Shown in pieces: positions 36,269 through 63,093 of a stretch of 64,000 bases of DNA. The translations under genes were made by a program, and so were the position numbers. Within the stretch, counting starts at the first letter, position 1, and the number at the start of each line of letters is the position of its first letter. The DNA is from Siphlonurus alternatus (Eukaryota > Arthropoda > Insecta > Ephemeroptera > Siphlonuridae). The notes under the pieces were generated by a model that worked only from the letters and a program-made list of their open reading frames with translations, did no database searches and was not told where the DNA came from. The stretch spans positions 18,101,707 through 18,165,706 of the forward strand of contig OX463787.1 in assembly GCA_949825025.1 (NCBI GenBank). Reading direction: 5' to 3'.

Positions 36269-37405
36269 GACGTACGAATAGTGTCACCGCAGTGACCATC
36301 AGCACCACCGCAACCGAGCTTTGCACCCTCTCCCCCGACCCACAATCCCCGTCCGCGAGCGCCGTTCACTGTTGTGTTCGGATATTAGCTTTGCTTCACC
36401 CACCCGTTTGGAGAGCCTCACCTTCAGACCGCTGCATCACCGAAAATATCCATGAGGAGCGTTCGTCATACGAGTGTCAGACCTAGAGGACTACTTCCTG
36501 ACTGCACGGGCCACTACGATATATTGGCACCACATCTCCCTGAGCCAGCCGGCTGGTCACCATACACGAAAAATAGTTCCCCCCACACAGTGAATACGCC
36601 ACATAGCGCTCGCGCCCACCCCCCACCCACAAAAAACCCACCCTATGCTGACACGGCTGCTCCTGACTTGCGTCAAGTATGCCACCGTTCCGTCAGCCTG
36701 CCGCTCCCACTCTGCAGGTTTCTGGTGCACCAATAACCATCCACCCACAGAGTGGAGCACCCACCTCCACCAAAACCACCCTGATGGTAAGGTGGCCGAT
36801 CCTGTGGACCTCCCCGCCACTAGGTGCAGCCGGCAAACTAACAACGCCGGCCATCCGGGGACTCCTTCACGCAACCTCCGACAATTGCGCTAGGGACCGT
36901 TACGTTTATCCTCCCAGGGGCAGATGGAAACCCCTGAGAGTCCCCAGCATTGCCAGGATTTGCCTGTTTAACTAAGTGGAAACTGGGACAGGCACAAGCG
37001 TCCACTCTTCACACCAGGCAGTGCCTGATATGGGCTGAGAAGGATCGTAAAATCACTCCCAGACTGAAAAGCCCGTCTGTTGGAGCTCATACCGCCGCAT
37101 ATGACGTCATATACGACGAAACAAGCAGCCCCCACACTGCGGCAAGGTTCAGACATAGGCACATCCACCTGTAGTGCTTGCATATGCATCTCCCCAATCA
37201 CCGGTTGCTTACGCGCGCAGTAGGACAAAGAGACAAATGCAACATGCTACCTACAGAGGGTTGTCTCACCCCACATGGCGTCACAGGTGCCCTAAATCCC
37301 CCGCAACACCAATCAGGGGCACATCGCAGCATGCAAAGCATCTGACACCGATCTATTCTTGAATACAGCCCAGGAGAAAAGGACACATGCAGGAATTGAC
37401 GTGCA
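36110..37405. other. GC-rich sequence of unknown origin flanked by (ATT)n tracts
   Basis: About 1.3 kb, clearly GC-richer than everything around it. It is bounded by A14(AAT)n on the - strand at 36,061-36,110 and by (ATT)n at 37,407-37,430. Frames are open on both strands for 60-105 codons (for example PPFRQPAAPTLQVSGAPITI on +, 36,679-36,975), but none belongs to a family I recognise. The composition and A-tail suggest retroposed sequence, possibly the 5' portion of a LINE related to its neighbour. Confidence 0.4.
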
Positions 37406-37544
37406 TTATTATTATTATTATTATTATTATATGAAGTAAATTAATTGTACTCGCCTCCTGCCAATACCTGGGTTTAATTTCAATTTTACAATTGTTTAAA
37501 ATTACGGCTTGCCAATTTTCCAACCTACCTTTCAAAAAAATTTC

Positions 37545-38345
37545 TGACTTTTTTGTGAATTTGCAAAGTTTACATGTTAAATAAAGAAGACTACGTCCAA
37601 CACTTGATTGGTGTTATCTTTACCTTAAATTTGTCTATTTCTGTTATTTTGCTCCATTTTAGAAAAAATGAGAGGGAAAAGATCGAAATTACGTCTTTTT
37701 TCCTCTTTTTGAACATACAATTTAAGAAATATTTGTCTTCGTTTCACACTTATTTTGAGCGAAGAGGAAATAAATTCTGTTTTAAATGTAAAAAGATTAC
37801 GTTAGAACGTGTAAAGGATGAGTTAAAGACGTCATTTTTCACCAAGGATTAATTTTAAAAGAATTTATTTCTACCTCCTTAAAACTAAGGATTAAAACAA
37901 ATTTATTTGATTAGGATGACACTAACTTTAAAATTAAAATTTAATATACGATAATGAAACCAAAGCTGGAAAAGTAATTTTTCAAATCATAATTAACACG
38001 TCTTAAGGTATACCCTGAGAATTTGTCTGTCAAGTTCAAGAGGCATGGTTATACTGGCAACACTGTTGAAATAGTAATGCGAATAATTTTGGTATTAGAC
38101 GTAGTGACAACAGTCCTTGGGAGCGTTGCCACATTTCTCATCCCATATGGAAAAAATCATCGCCACGGTTCGAAATATATGAAAACGATTCAGAAAAATG
38201 GTTTAAAAAAAGTAACGTTTATGTAAAAAAAAAGTAAAAGAATCTGTTGTATAGTTTTTTTGCAATGCTAATTAACAAATTTAACATTGGATGGATACAA
38301 AATTCTTGTTTAAATACATTAATTATAATTAAACCAAGGTGTTAA
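37545..38345. repeat. copy-3 version of the segment missing from copy 1
   Basis: Matches 27,410-28,200. It contains a short + strand open reading at 38,023-38,226 with hydrophobic TTVLGSVATFLIPYG. The copy-2 equivalent (27,876-28,040) is also open but diverged (TTVLESVPTILIPNG). Possibly an old coding remnant; no family recognised. Confidence 0.4.
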
Positions 38346-39403
38346 AATTTCGAAAAAATTCAGAGCCAATTTGACGATTGTTGTAAGTCCACCAAATTAA
38401 TTTGAAGAAAATCTGTTGTACTGAATTTTTCGTCCAAATTTCTCAGGTTAGGCCTTACGCTAATAATATACGTTAAAGAAAGGTGAAATTATTTTAAATT
38501 TCCCGCTGCTAGCAGTCGGATATAAAAAATTGCTGTAGGAATTCCAGCGATGTGATTTCAAACAAAGTTCAGTACTTGTACTACTTACAATTTCACAAAA
38601 ATTTTATTTTATTAAATCATAAATATAACAAAATAAGCTCTTCCGGCTTCTTCCAAAAGTAAATTCATATAAATTGAGTATAAAAATCAATCATTTTTTT
38701 TTTTACACAACCGTAACTACAATACAAATACATATCAGTAAAATTAACATTATCATATACAATCCGGAATAGCCGGAATTATTAATTTTGTGGCTCTCTT
38801 GTTTACGTAATTTAGATTGGCATAGTTTGAAACTTTACAGACTGGTTTGGTGTAAAAATTCTGACTTATGTGTGCTAATATAACGCTGAGATACGAGTTT
38901 GAAGACCAGAAAACCTAAACTTCACGCTAATTCCATGGGTAAAATCATACTGGCTTGACTATATTATATTTTATCTAGTTGAATCACTTGCTGCACTCCG
39001 GCATTGTTACTTCCGGTCTGCATGTCGGGATGATTTGATAATGTTAATCTTAATAGGAAGTTTATGGAGATAAACTTTTTTTTTTATTTTTTGTCTTGCA
39101 TTTTATAATTTGAAATAATATTTAACTCTAGCATAAAAAAGGTATTTTTGGTTCACACGCTTTACCAAAACAGGGAGGGGGTCAAAACAACCCATGCTCT
39201 ATTTAAATGTTAAATAAAATACGTTTTATCATAATTTTTTTCTTACTAATTTTTTGTGGAAATATATTGCTGGGCTTCAATAGAAGGTTTAAAAACTTGT
39301 CAAGATTCTTAAATAAATTGTTTCACTCCAAAATAAAAAGAATGTACACTTGGACATTAGCATTCCATTTAAATGCTAACTGCATGTCTCCCTCACTTTC
39401 CCT

Positions 39404-39729
39404 GTGTTCTACTCCTCTCTGCCCCTCTCTATCTCTCCCTCTCCCTCTCCCTCTCCCTCTTCCTCTCCCCCTCCCTCTCCCTCTTTCTCTCCCTCTCCCT
39501 CTCCCTCTCCCTCTCCCTCTCCCTCTCCCTCTCCCTCTCCCTCTCCCTCTCCCTCTCCCTCTCCCTCTCCCTCTCCCTCTCCCTCTCCCTCTCCCTCTCC
39601 CTCTTCCTCTCCCTCTCCCTCTCCCTCTCCCTCTCCTGCTCTCTCTCCCTCTCCCTATCTCTCTCCCTCTCCCTATCTCTCTCTCTCTCCCTCTCTCTCT
39701 TCTCTCTCTCTCTCTCTCTCTCTCTTTCC

Positions 39730-39807
<78 letters not shown>

Positions 39808-39825
39808 AACTCCACCTTCTCTCTC
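39404..39825. repeat. polypyrimidine tract (CTCCCT)n then (CT)n
   Basis: Copy-3 equivalent of 23,060-23,585. The order is reversed: CTCCCT first (39,430-39,650), then CT (39,690-39,805). Confidence 0.95.
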
Positions 39826-41473
39826 TATTTTCTATTCTTTCTAGAATATTTGTTATTTTTAAAAAAAAAGTTAAACAATTAAACCTGCAATCAATATGAT
39901 TTCTTCAACTGATTTCAAAAAAATAATATATGTTTGTGCCTTAAGTTAATTTAACTATTAAAATTATTGTAGAAAAAAAAATTAGTTCGTAATTTACTAT
40001 TTTTTAATATATATATTCAAACTCTATTGGGTGATTCTACTTACTATGTACACACTTTTTTTAAAACCATGAAATTTACTAAACACTTACTTAAAATATT
40101 TGCCATGCAAAATATTTCAAAAGTACGTTGTTAAATTTTAAGTAATTAATGCAGCAAATACGTTTTTTTTTATATTAATAAAATTATTTTATTTACTACC
40201 TTAGATTATGCTTTGTAAAACGATTTTTCATTTAAAATAAAATTAGATTATTTTATAGTTTTTATTCTGCCTCATTGCCTTTATCCTTATCTGCCCAGCA
40301 ACACAACTCTGACCCACACTGAGTCAAGTGATGTCTGAGAAAAAAGAGATTTAAGTCACGTGATCTCTTGCCAGCTGATAAACTGCGATGCACGTGGGAT
40401 GTGATTGAGCAAAATAGAAGGTCGAGAAACTATTCTTAAATAATGTAACAAATTATTACTTTAGTTTGTTATAATATTCCTTTGCTCTGGATTTACCTCA
40501 ATACGCACTTTGCTGTATTCAATTAAATAAATTCTGTGTTATTAACCATTTATACAAAACTTATATAATTAGACAGAGTACTTCCATATATATAACACAA
40601 ACATAAATAAAAAACAACAACAAACGAATTGAGTTAAGAACAGTATTACAAACAGGGTTGTTAGCAGAGACGACCCGCATATATTTTAGAGCTGAAACAC
40701 GAAATGTATTATTATTTAATTTATATTTATATAATTATACACATATGTATTTAATTTTATTTATTTTAATTTTATTTTATTGCACCCATGTCAATTGAAA
40801 GAAAAATAAAACAACAAACAAAGGAAGGTAGAAATAAAAATTGGTCATGTTTGAAATTTCTTTGGGTAAGGACCAATATTGTAGCATTAAAGTGGCACCA
40901 TGACACAAATGTGGCATTGATCCAAAAATTTTAGTACACAATATTAATTGGCATAGTCAAACAAAATGTTATACATGTTCAATAAATTGATGATTGATAG
41001 AATACAATTCTACATTAATTAATAATTTTATTAAATTATTATTAACTTACCATATGTAAAAAAAAAAAAAAAAAATGAAGAATTTAAAATGAAAGATAAA
41101 AATGTAAGCAATATTATAACAAAATTATAATTTAAAAAATATGTGATTAATTACTGTAATGATCAGGATTACTTTGTGATATATTCTTCTTAACTTACTT
41201 TTGCCTATTTTACTTATACATTACAGTCAAGTTAATTAAATAATCTTGAAATCAGTACCCGGAAGTGAAAGGATTTAAGTCCCTCTATTCGAATTTTCAT
41301 TTCAAAAATATGACTATGAGTTTTAAACAAAAGTACTAACATGTTCGCAAATTTTAAGACTCAGACGACCAAGAACCTCTCATTTCTAGCTATTTCCGGC
41401 ATAAATATTACATAAGATTGACTGTAAGTGGTAATATCTTTTATCACGTGGTACACACAGGTTCAATGCAGAC

Positions 41474-42682
41474 TAGAGGTGTTGATATCCGGATATTTCA
41501 AAATCCGAAATCAAGATTCGAAAATATCCGAAAATCCGAAATCCAAATTTTCGGATTTGCGGATAATCGGATATCTGAAACAGTTTTCGGATTTACGGAT
41601 TATCGGATATCCGAAACAATTTTTGGATTTGCGGATATCCGAAAAATATTCCGGAGTTGAAATTTTTCGGATATCCGGATATCCGAAACTATATTCAGAT
41701 TTTCGAATATCTGGACATTCGAAACTGATTTCGGATATCCGGATATCCGAAACTGGTTTTGAATTATATATATAATATAATTATAATTATATAATATGTT
41801 ATAACATATATAATATTATATTATTTAATATATTACAAATTATAATTTATAAAAGTATAAACTATAAATATAAAATGTATAAGTATAACTATAAAGATAT
41901 AAAGACTGTAGGTTATAAGTATAAACATAACATAATAAAACATAAACTACATAAAGTACATTAAGTAATTAACTCTATGTCATTAACTAATAACCGAGCC
42001 CTAATTTCTGAAACTTTGAATGTTTTCCAGTTTTTCTAATACAATAAAAAAAATATTATTATATTATAACTGATATTATTTATATGAAGACGTGCGTGTT
42101 TTCACTGTTTTCAATATTTTTTGCGTTGTTAGCTGCAGTGGAGCACCCTATTTTTATAACATTCTGAATAATATCAGTCAACCAATCAGAATAATATTAA
42201 GAATATAATCAGAACTCAGAGTGACTCAGAAATTTGATATACAGTATTATACTAATTACAGTCATGCTTAATTTCATATCCAAATTATCCGAAAGCCAAA
42301 GCTGAAATTCAGAATTTCGATCGAAATTCGAATGTAGGTTTCGAATTGTAGAATATGTGAAATTCCATTAAGATTACTGGATTTTTGGATATCCGGATAT
42401 CCGATCGAAATTTCGAATATTTGAAATCCGATCGGAGTTCGGATATCCGAATATCCAATCAGAGTTCAAATATCCGAATATCCGATTGGAGTTCGGATAT
42501 CCAAATATCCAACTGTAGTTCCGGATATCCGAACTCCGATTGGATTTCGGATATCCGAAATTTCAAACGGATAATCAGATATCCGAAAATCCAACTATCC
42601 GGATATCCATTTCTCCAAAATCCGAAAATCAGGATAATAAAATATCCGAAAATCCAAAATCCGACAATTTTTAACAGCTCTA
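41474..42682. mobile_element. hAT-like non-autonomous element, 1,209 bp, packed with GGATATCCGAA motifs
   Basis: An 8-bp duplication ATGCAGAC (41466-41473 and 42683-42690) flanks ends TAGAGGTGTTGATATCCGGA and (complement) TAGAGCTGTTAAAAATTGTC. Copies 1 (25,775) and 2 (31,415) show the uninterrupted TTGCAGACACA, a true empty site. An 8-bp duplication with TAGRG-type ends fits the hAT superfamily. The outer ~290 bp on each side consist almost wholly of variants of TTCGGATATCCGAA. The middle (41,770-42,280) is AT-rich and non-coding. Confidence 0.85.
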
Positions 42683-42974
42683 ATGCAGACACTAAAAGTA
42701 AAGTAAGATGATATTGCCACCTGGACTTTAAACGACATAATTTTCCTCCTCCATCAAGCACATCCTCTTGATTCCCAGCACAGTCAGTTGCGTATCAGTC
42801 GACTTAAATATGGTGCTTATTTGAATGTCGTGTCAATGAACTTGACAATACATCAGCGTTCTGAGGTAAGTGCTATATTATCTTGTAGGGTGTGTTATGA
42901 AAAGACTGAATAGTTATTAGATTTCTATTGAAAACAATAGACTACAAATTTTGATTTTTTTCGTTTGATAAACC

Positions 42975-43160
42975 GGGCTTTTGACGCAGAGGTATGCGCC
43001 TCTGATTTGTAATCGGATGATCATGAGTTTGATCCAAGACACTGCCAAGACACTACTGAGCTGGTATCAAGAATCTTTTTGGTCGTACGTTTTTTTTCCC
43101 CACCAAATCCAATCCCCTTTCCCCTTCCGACGTCACGTGTGTAATAAATTATAGACCACT
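42975..43160 (+). mobile_element. tRNA-Thr-derived SINE
   Basis: TTGACGCAGAGGTATGCGCC is an A-box region. TCTGA-TTTGTAA-TCGGA (about 43,001-43,017) forms an anticodon stem-loop with anticodon TGT (Thr). GAGTTTGATCC is a degenerate B box. The body continues to about 43,160. It sits exactly at the break in the tandem array. The T arm does not fold well, so it is a SINE head rather than a tRNA gene. Confidence 0.65.
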
Positions 43161-43164
43161 TTTT

Positions 43165-43360
43165 ATAAATGGATAGGGGGTGCAAAATTATGCAGTAACT
43201 TTGATTTTCTACGATTTTTTGCAGCATTGAAAAAATTTTAAGAATTCACAAAATGGACTTTTATTAATTTTTAAAAATATTTCCAGATAGAGCGTTAAAA
43301 AAACAGAAAAAATACACGGTAGCATAACTTTGCAACTTTAATCCATTTCTGCATTAAAAA
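43165..43360. repeat. foldback element, AAATGGAT..GGTGCAAA family
   Basis: Left AAATGGATAGGGGGTGCAAAATTATGCAGTAACTTTG; right ACGGTAGCATAACTTTGCAAC..ATCCATTTCTGCA, a near-complement. Same family as 59,829-60,055 and 60,345-60,600. Confidence 0.6.
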
Positions 43361-43720
43361 ATGATAGGCGATACTCCATGTACTTTCGGCCCTCTTTTTA
43401 TTTAGTTTCTAATTTTAAAGGTAATAGAATATGCCTGGAATAGGCAACAAAGCCTGAAAATGGCTGTTTCTGTGGGAGAAGAAGGAGCTATGAGTACAAT
43501 ATGACATTTTTTTGTAAATTGTATGCCTAAAAACGTAGGTTTAAATTTTCTTTTACATGTGAAAAATATTATAGTTGGCGAAATAAATATTAGCATTGAA
43601 TAATTAGATTATTCGTATATTATTTATACTGTGGTTTATTGATTAACACAAGATGAATGAAAATTTTAAACACTTTATAAATTGTAAATGAGATGATTTA
43701 GTAAAATAAAATAAATTATT

Positions 43721-44108
43721 AAGGGCGTTAGGTGTAGCACCGGTAGTTGCCATCTTTGCCATGTTAATTTTTCAACCTCGCTCCTCTGAGTAATTTTTAT
43801 GCCAGAGCCAAGCTGATTGCAGTAGTATCAAGGTAGCCTAAGTGCACAATTTGGCAAAATAAAGCCTAATTTAAAGATTTTTTTTTGTTTTTTAAAAAAA
43901 TGCATGTAAATTTAAAAAATTACTAAAAATAATTTTCTTTAAATCGTGTTTTACTAAGCCAAATTGTGCACTTGGGTTACTAATTACCTTGATAATACTG
44001 CAATCAGCTTAACTCTAACATAAAAATTATTTCAAAGAGCAGGGATGAAAAATTAACATGGTGAAGATACATCAGTGTTGCAAATACCGGTGTACACCCA
44101 ATGCCCTT
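43721..44108. mobile_element. MITE with ~170-bp inverted ends
   Basis: Begins AAGGGCGTTAGGTGTAGCACCGGT and ends with the complement of AAGGGCATTGGGTGTACACCGG. The arms stay paired through GTGCACAATTTGGC...GCCAAATTGTGCAC, separated by an AT loop. A 3-bp TTA duplication is possible. A diverged relative lies at 45,270-45,630. Confidence 0.75.
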
Positions 44109-44164
44109 TATATGGATTTCGCTAAGCGGAAAGATAAGGCAGATGCTACAATAACTTGATGACA

Positions 44165-44420
44165 AATGTATGTTAGCCATTCGTGCATGCGCAGCGTTGC
44201 TTGCTCGTCGGGCTCGTTTTCTACCACGTTGCATATATTGCATGCAGTTCGCAGATGGTTACTTTCCGTTTCGTAACTGGCATTTGCAAGGCGGCAATTG
44301 GAGACTTGTATACTCTGGTTGTTTGATATGCGCATTCAAGCTGTCAGAGAAACACAGTTGTATAAAATATGGAATATGCAACTTTCACGCCCTCTTTAGA
44401 AAAATAGAACGTCCCGTGTC
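44165..44420 (+). repeat. first copy of a duplicated segment related to 47,390-47,645
   Basis: Aligns collinearly with the segment just upstream of the protease gene (shared CATGCAGTTCGCAG / CATGCAATTCCCAG, then AACTTTCCG, then TGGCATYTRCAAGGC). In the frame equivalent to an open frame of the second copy it has two stops, so it looks like a decayed duplicate. Confidence 0.5.
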
Positions 44421-45084
44421 TAAATTATTAATTATATATTATTAGTATGTATGTTAATTTTACAACATATATCTTTTCAGTTATATCTTGGCTCTTTTAT
44501 TGCTGTATTCTACTATTGATTAAGATTAACTTGTTGAATTTCTTTAATGCAGTCAAACTTTTTGATATTTTTATTGATTACCGTTATCAATGATATAGCA
44601 TTTTACGTTGTTTACAATTATATATATTTTTTTACTTTAAATGCTAAAATAATAAACATATATATTTTCTTTTGCTTATACTAAGATCAAAGATTTGTAT
44701 TTAATTTGATCTTTGTATCATTTATAGTAATTAAACAGGGATTGTAAAGATGCTCAATTTCTGCATGCACTTATTTTCTGGACAAGGGATCTTGTTGACC
44801 TCATACTTCCAGCACTCCGTGAGCTCATGATTGTCATGGAGGAACTCAAGCAAGGATCGTATACCACCATTATAATAAAGAAATGTACATTTTTCTTCTA
44901 CATTATCACTACAATGCATGGGTTTTTATATCAATTATCAATGGTCCATTAAATAAGGGATGATTCAAGAAGAAGTGAGAAATTTGAGAAATATATTCAT
45001 CTTAATTTTATTTAATTTTACATTTATACAGAGCTTCATTTTGATCCGTATTTGAATGCATGAGATTGCGAAAGCAGGTTTAAG

Positions 45085-46584
45085 TAGGGCTGTAAATTAT
45101 AACCGGTTGATTAACCGTCCGGTTAAAACCCCACGGTTAATCGTTTTCATTAAATACTGTTACTTGAGGTTACGGTTAATTTAACCGTTTAACCGAACTT
45201 CGATTAAAATTGAAAATTAAACTAGCGTCAATTTTAACCGTTTCTAGCCGTGTAATAATTTTAAGCACTTTTAAAGGCATTGGGTGTAGCACTGGTAGTA
45301 TGTTACGTACCTTCACTATGTTAATTTTATATCCTTGCTGCTCGGAGTAATTTTTATTCTAGAGCTAAGCTGATTGATTTAGTAGCAAGATAATTAGTAG
45401 CTTAAGTGCACAATTGGGCTAAATAAAGCCTGATTTGAAAAAAATATATTTTAGTATTTTTTTAAATTAACGTGCAATTTTCTAAAATAAAAAAAAATAC
45501 TTTTCTTTAAATCGGGCTTTATTTAGCAAAATTTTGCACTTGGGCTACTAATTATCTTGATAATACAGCAATCAGCTTAGCTCTAGCATAAAAATTACTC
45601 CAAGGAGCACAGAAAGACCATGCAGCTCGCACTTACTACTTGCATGTAGTTTAGCATAAATAAATATTCATACACATATCTTTATTCATAAATAATTGCT
45701 AGACTTTAAAATATAAATGAATTCCATTCAGGATATATAAGACATGGCCCGTCAAGAATAAGGTATTCTAGACGGGCCGTGTATAAGTTATATTTGACCA
45801 TCCTCTCAAATATTACAATTTAATATCTATACATTTTCATCATTTACTTATATTTTTGACAATGTAAGTTGAACTATTGTTCAACTTCCGTTTTAGGAAA
45901 TCAACTAAAAACATATTTTATGAACTAAAAGAAAGAAAAAAAGAAATTCTAGTGTAATTTACAAAAAATATATAACATGATATTTAGAGAACAGTTCGAA
46001 AAATAAATAAAATTTTTGGAAATTTTCAATTCATCTTCCTCCCTCCCTCAATCCCCCGCCCAAAAATTGAATGCAATTATGACACTGAAAAGTAACCATA
46101 TTCAATAATGCATGTTAATTAAACAATATCAATATTATTAACATTAATTAAAATATATTTATGCTAAATAACCGTCATCTTGTCTACGGACTTTAAATCT
46201 AAAAAAGTATTTGAAAAAACTTTATAATGTTGTTATTTTAATTTTAATGTTGTTAAATAATGTATGATGTTGATAGAAGAAACAAAGAATAATATTATAT
46301 ATTCAGTTTTGTATGCAATAGTAATGGTTAATGGTATTTTTATTAAATTTATATTTATTTCACTTGATAATTACCAAAAAAATAACCGATGGCGCAGAGT
46401 TAACCGTTTCGGTTAAATTAACCGATCGAAACAAATTAACCGGTATTGATTAAACGATTTTTTTTAATCCATCAAACATTTTCAGAATTATTGTTGGTTT
46501 TTAATCGATTTTCGGTTTGAATGAAAACCGGTTAAAAGTTGACGGTCACCGGTCAAACATTTTTCTCGGTTATATACAGCCCTA
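45085..46584. mobile_element. hAT-like non-autonomous element, 1,500 bp, GGTTAA-rich ends
   Basis: Near-identical 8-bp duplications GGTTTAAG (45077-45084) and GTTTTAAG (46585-46592) flank ends TAGGGCTGTAAATTATAACC and (complement) TAGGGCTGTATATAACCGAG. The outer ~160 bp at both ends are dense in ACCGGTTAA/GGTTAACCG motifs. No coding region. A MITE of the 43,721 family is nested inside (45,270-45,630). Confidence 0.83.
45270..45630. mobile_element. nested MITE of the 43,721-44,108 family
   Basis: AAAGGCATTGGGTGTAGCACTGG at the left and long paired arms (TTAAGTGCACAATTGGGC / GCAAAATTTTGCACTTGGGC). The right terminus is degraded after about 45,610. Confidence 0.65.
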
Positions 46585-46592
46585 GTTTTAAG

Positions 46593-47389
46593 CTCAATTT
46601 ATCAAAAATTAAAATTGTGAAAAAAGATCTTATTTAAATACTTAAATTTACTGAACAAACTTTGCTACAAAAACTTTTTTTAAAGTTTATTATAGAAACC
46701 TTGCACTCGTCTTTCATTGGTCTGTCGCAGATTGTCAAGGGTATTCGGCGCGCGGAAAAGGGAAGTTGTTTGGGTGGCTGGCTTGCTTGCTTGCCGCTTG
46801 TGTGGGCAAGGTTATGGACAGCTGGGATTCGGTCACAAATAGACAAATTCTGTCTTTCACCTCTCTTGTGTTCCACTGCCTGCAAGCTGCTCGCGCCTGT
46901 TGTCTTGGCTGGCTGGTAGGAAAGGCTGTAAAGAATAATGCTTTTTTGAGATTGGTGCACGCCGAGTTTGTTTACAAGGGCGTAGCCGCTTAAGGTACAC
47001 TGAGATTTTAAAATCTGGCAACTGTATTTCAATTACTTAAGGCATATTGATTTTGGTGACCTCATCTGGTCCGTTTTTTATTTTTGTTAATTTTTCACTC
47101 ATTCCTTTTTATATTACACAGTTAATTTACCAAACAAAATCTCCAATTTTGCTTTTTAATTACATTGCTTCGCCTGCTTTTTAATATACCTCTTTCATCA
47201 CTTATGAAAATTTTAATTGGAGATGCAGAATTGAATTATTGGGGAAATATATCTTGATTATACTGTGGTCTAATTAATATTACACAACGTATGAAAATTA
47301 TTAACACTTCATAAAATATAAAGAAATTTGTTAATTGTATATCAATATGAAATCTTGCTTGTCGTTAAGAGCAGTCAGTTGTTACGACT
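46593..47389. other. upstream region of the protease gene, no supported gene
   Basis: 46,720-47,000 is GC-richer and open in one frame on each strand (132 codons on -, 85 and 75 on +), but neither reading shows a known domain or splice context. It could include promoter or 5' UTR sequence of the gene downstream. Confidence 0.4.
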
Positions 47390-47690
47390 GCTTGACCACG
47401 AATAATTCTCAGGCAAGCAGGCGTGGGCGGTGTTGTTCACTCATCGTGTTCACATTGTGCAACGTATTTTACATGCAATTCCCAGCCTGTAACTTTCCGC
47501 TGCATGAATGGCATCTACAAGGCAGAAATAGAAGACAAGTATTCTCCGGATGTGCATTATGCGCACTCACGCTCTCTGAGGGAACAAGTGCTATTAAGAA
47601 TAGAAAATGCCTGTCACAGATATTACTTTATAGAACTTTTCAATATTAGAAATAGTGACTATTTAAGTTAAAAAGCCATCGCTTGACCTG
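47390..47690 (+). other. duplicated segment with open frame, just upstream of the protease start
   Basis: Second copy of 44,165-44,420. One frame (47,423-47,671) is open for 82 codons and contains NGIYKAEIEDKYSPDVHYAH and LREQVLLRIENACHRYYF; the equivalent frame of the first copy has stops. It may be the remnant of an unrelated coding exon, or 5' UTR of the gene beginning at 47,724. Confidence 0.3.
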
Positions 47691-47723
47691 TTTTCCATAA
47701 AACAGTTAGTTTATCACTTGCAG

Positions 47724-63093
<15,370 letters not shown>

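Larger units (their letters stand above)
34715..36290 (-). mobile_element. LINE with restriction-like endonuclease (R2-like group), 3' part
   Basis: On the - strand, 36,268-35,801 reads AINTW-type thumb sequence (ASNTWAIPVAGYTFGVVRWSE, LTKHRIHHPRSSVERLNL). A zinc motif follows at 35,429-35,376 (C-x2-C-x8-H-x4-C, reading CRLCQQANESIQHVTGGC). The endonuclease frame at 35,309-34,854 has ANRPDLVLFDKNARTAVTVDIAVP. CCHC followed by RPD...D is the signature of LINEs that carry a C-terminal PD-(D/E)xK-type endonuclease instead of an AP-like one. A (AAT)n run near 34,725 on the - strand marks the 3' end. Frameshifts and a stop (about 35,353) break it. Confidence 0.75.
31702..42960. repeat. tandem unit copy 3, enlarged by insertions
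   Basis: Collinear with copies 1 and 2 from 31,702 to about 32,790, then from about 37,545 to 41,460 and from 42,683 to 42,960, where similarity stops at the sequence that would start a fourth copy. The interruptions are 32,790-37,545 (LINE remnants and GC-rich sequence) and a hAT-like element at 41,474-42,682. Confidence 0.82.

Noticed and set aside
36557..37386. Several 60-105-codon frames on both strands in the GC-rich block
   Set aside because: GC-rich sequence has few stops by chance; frames overlap on both strands and none shows a domain.
41474..42682. CRISPR-like or satellite interpretation of the GGATATCC array
   Set aside because: Repeats are irregular in spacing, palindromic and confined between 8-bp target duplications in a eukaryotic context.
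42975..43050. Functional tRNA-Thr gene
   Set aside because: The anticodon arm is good but the T arm is degenerate and the acceptor stem does not pair; a SINE head fits better.
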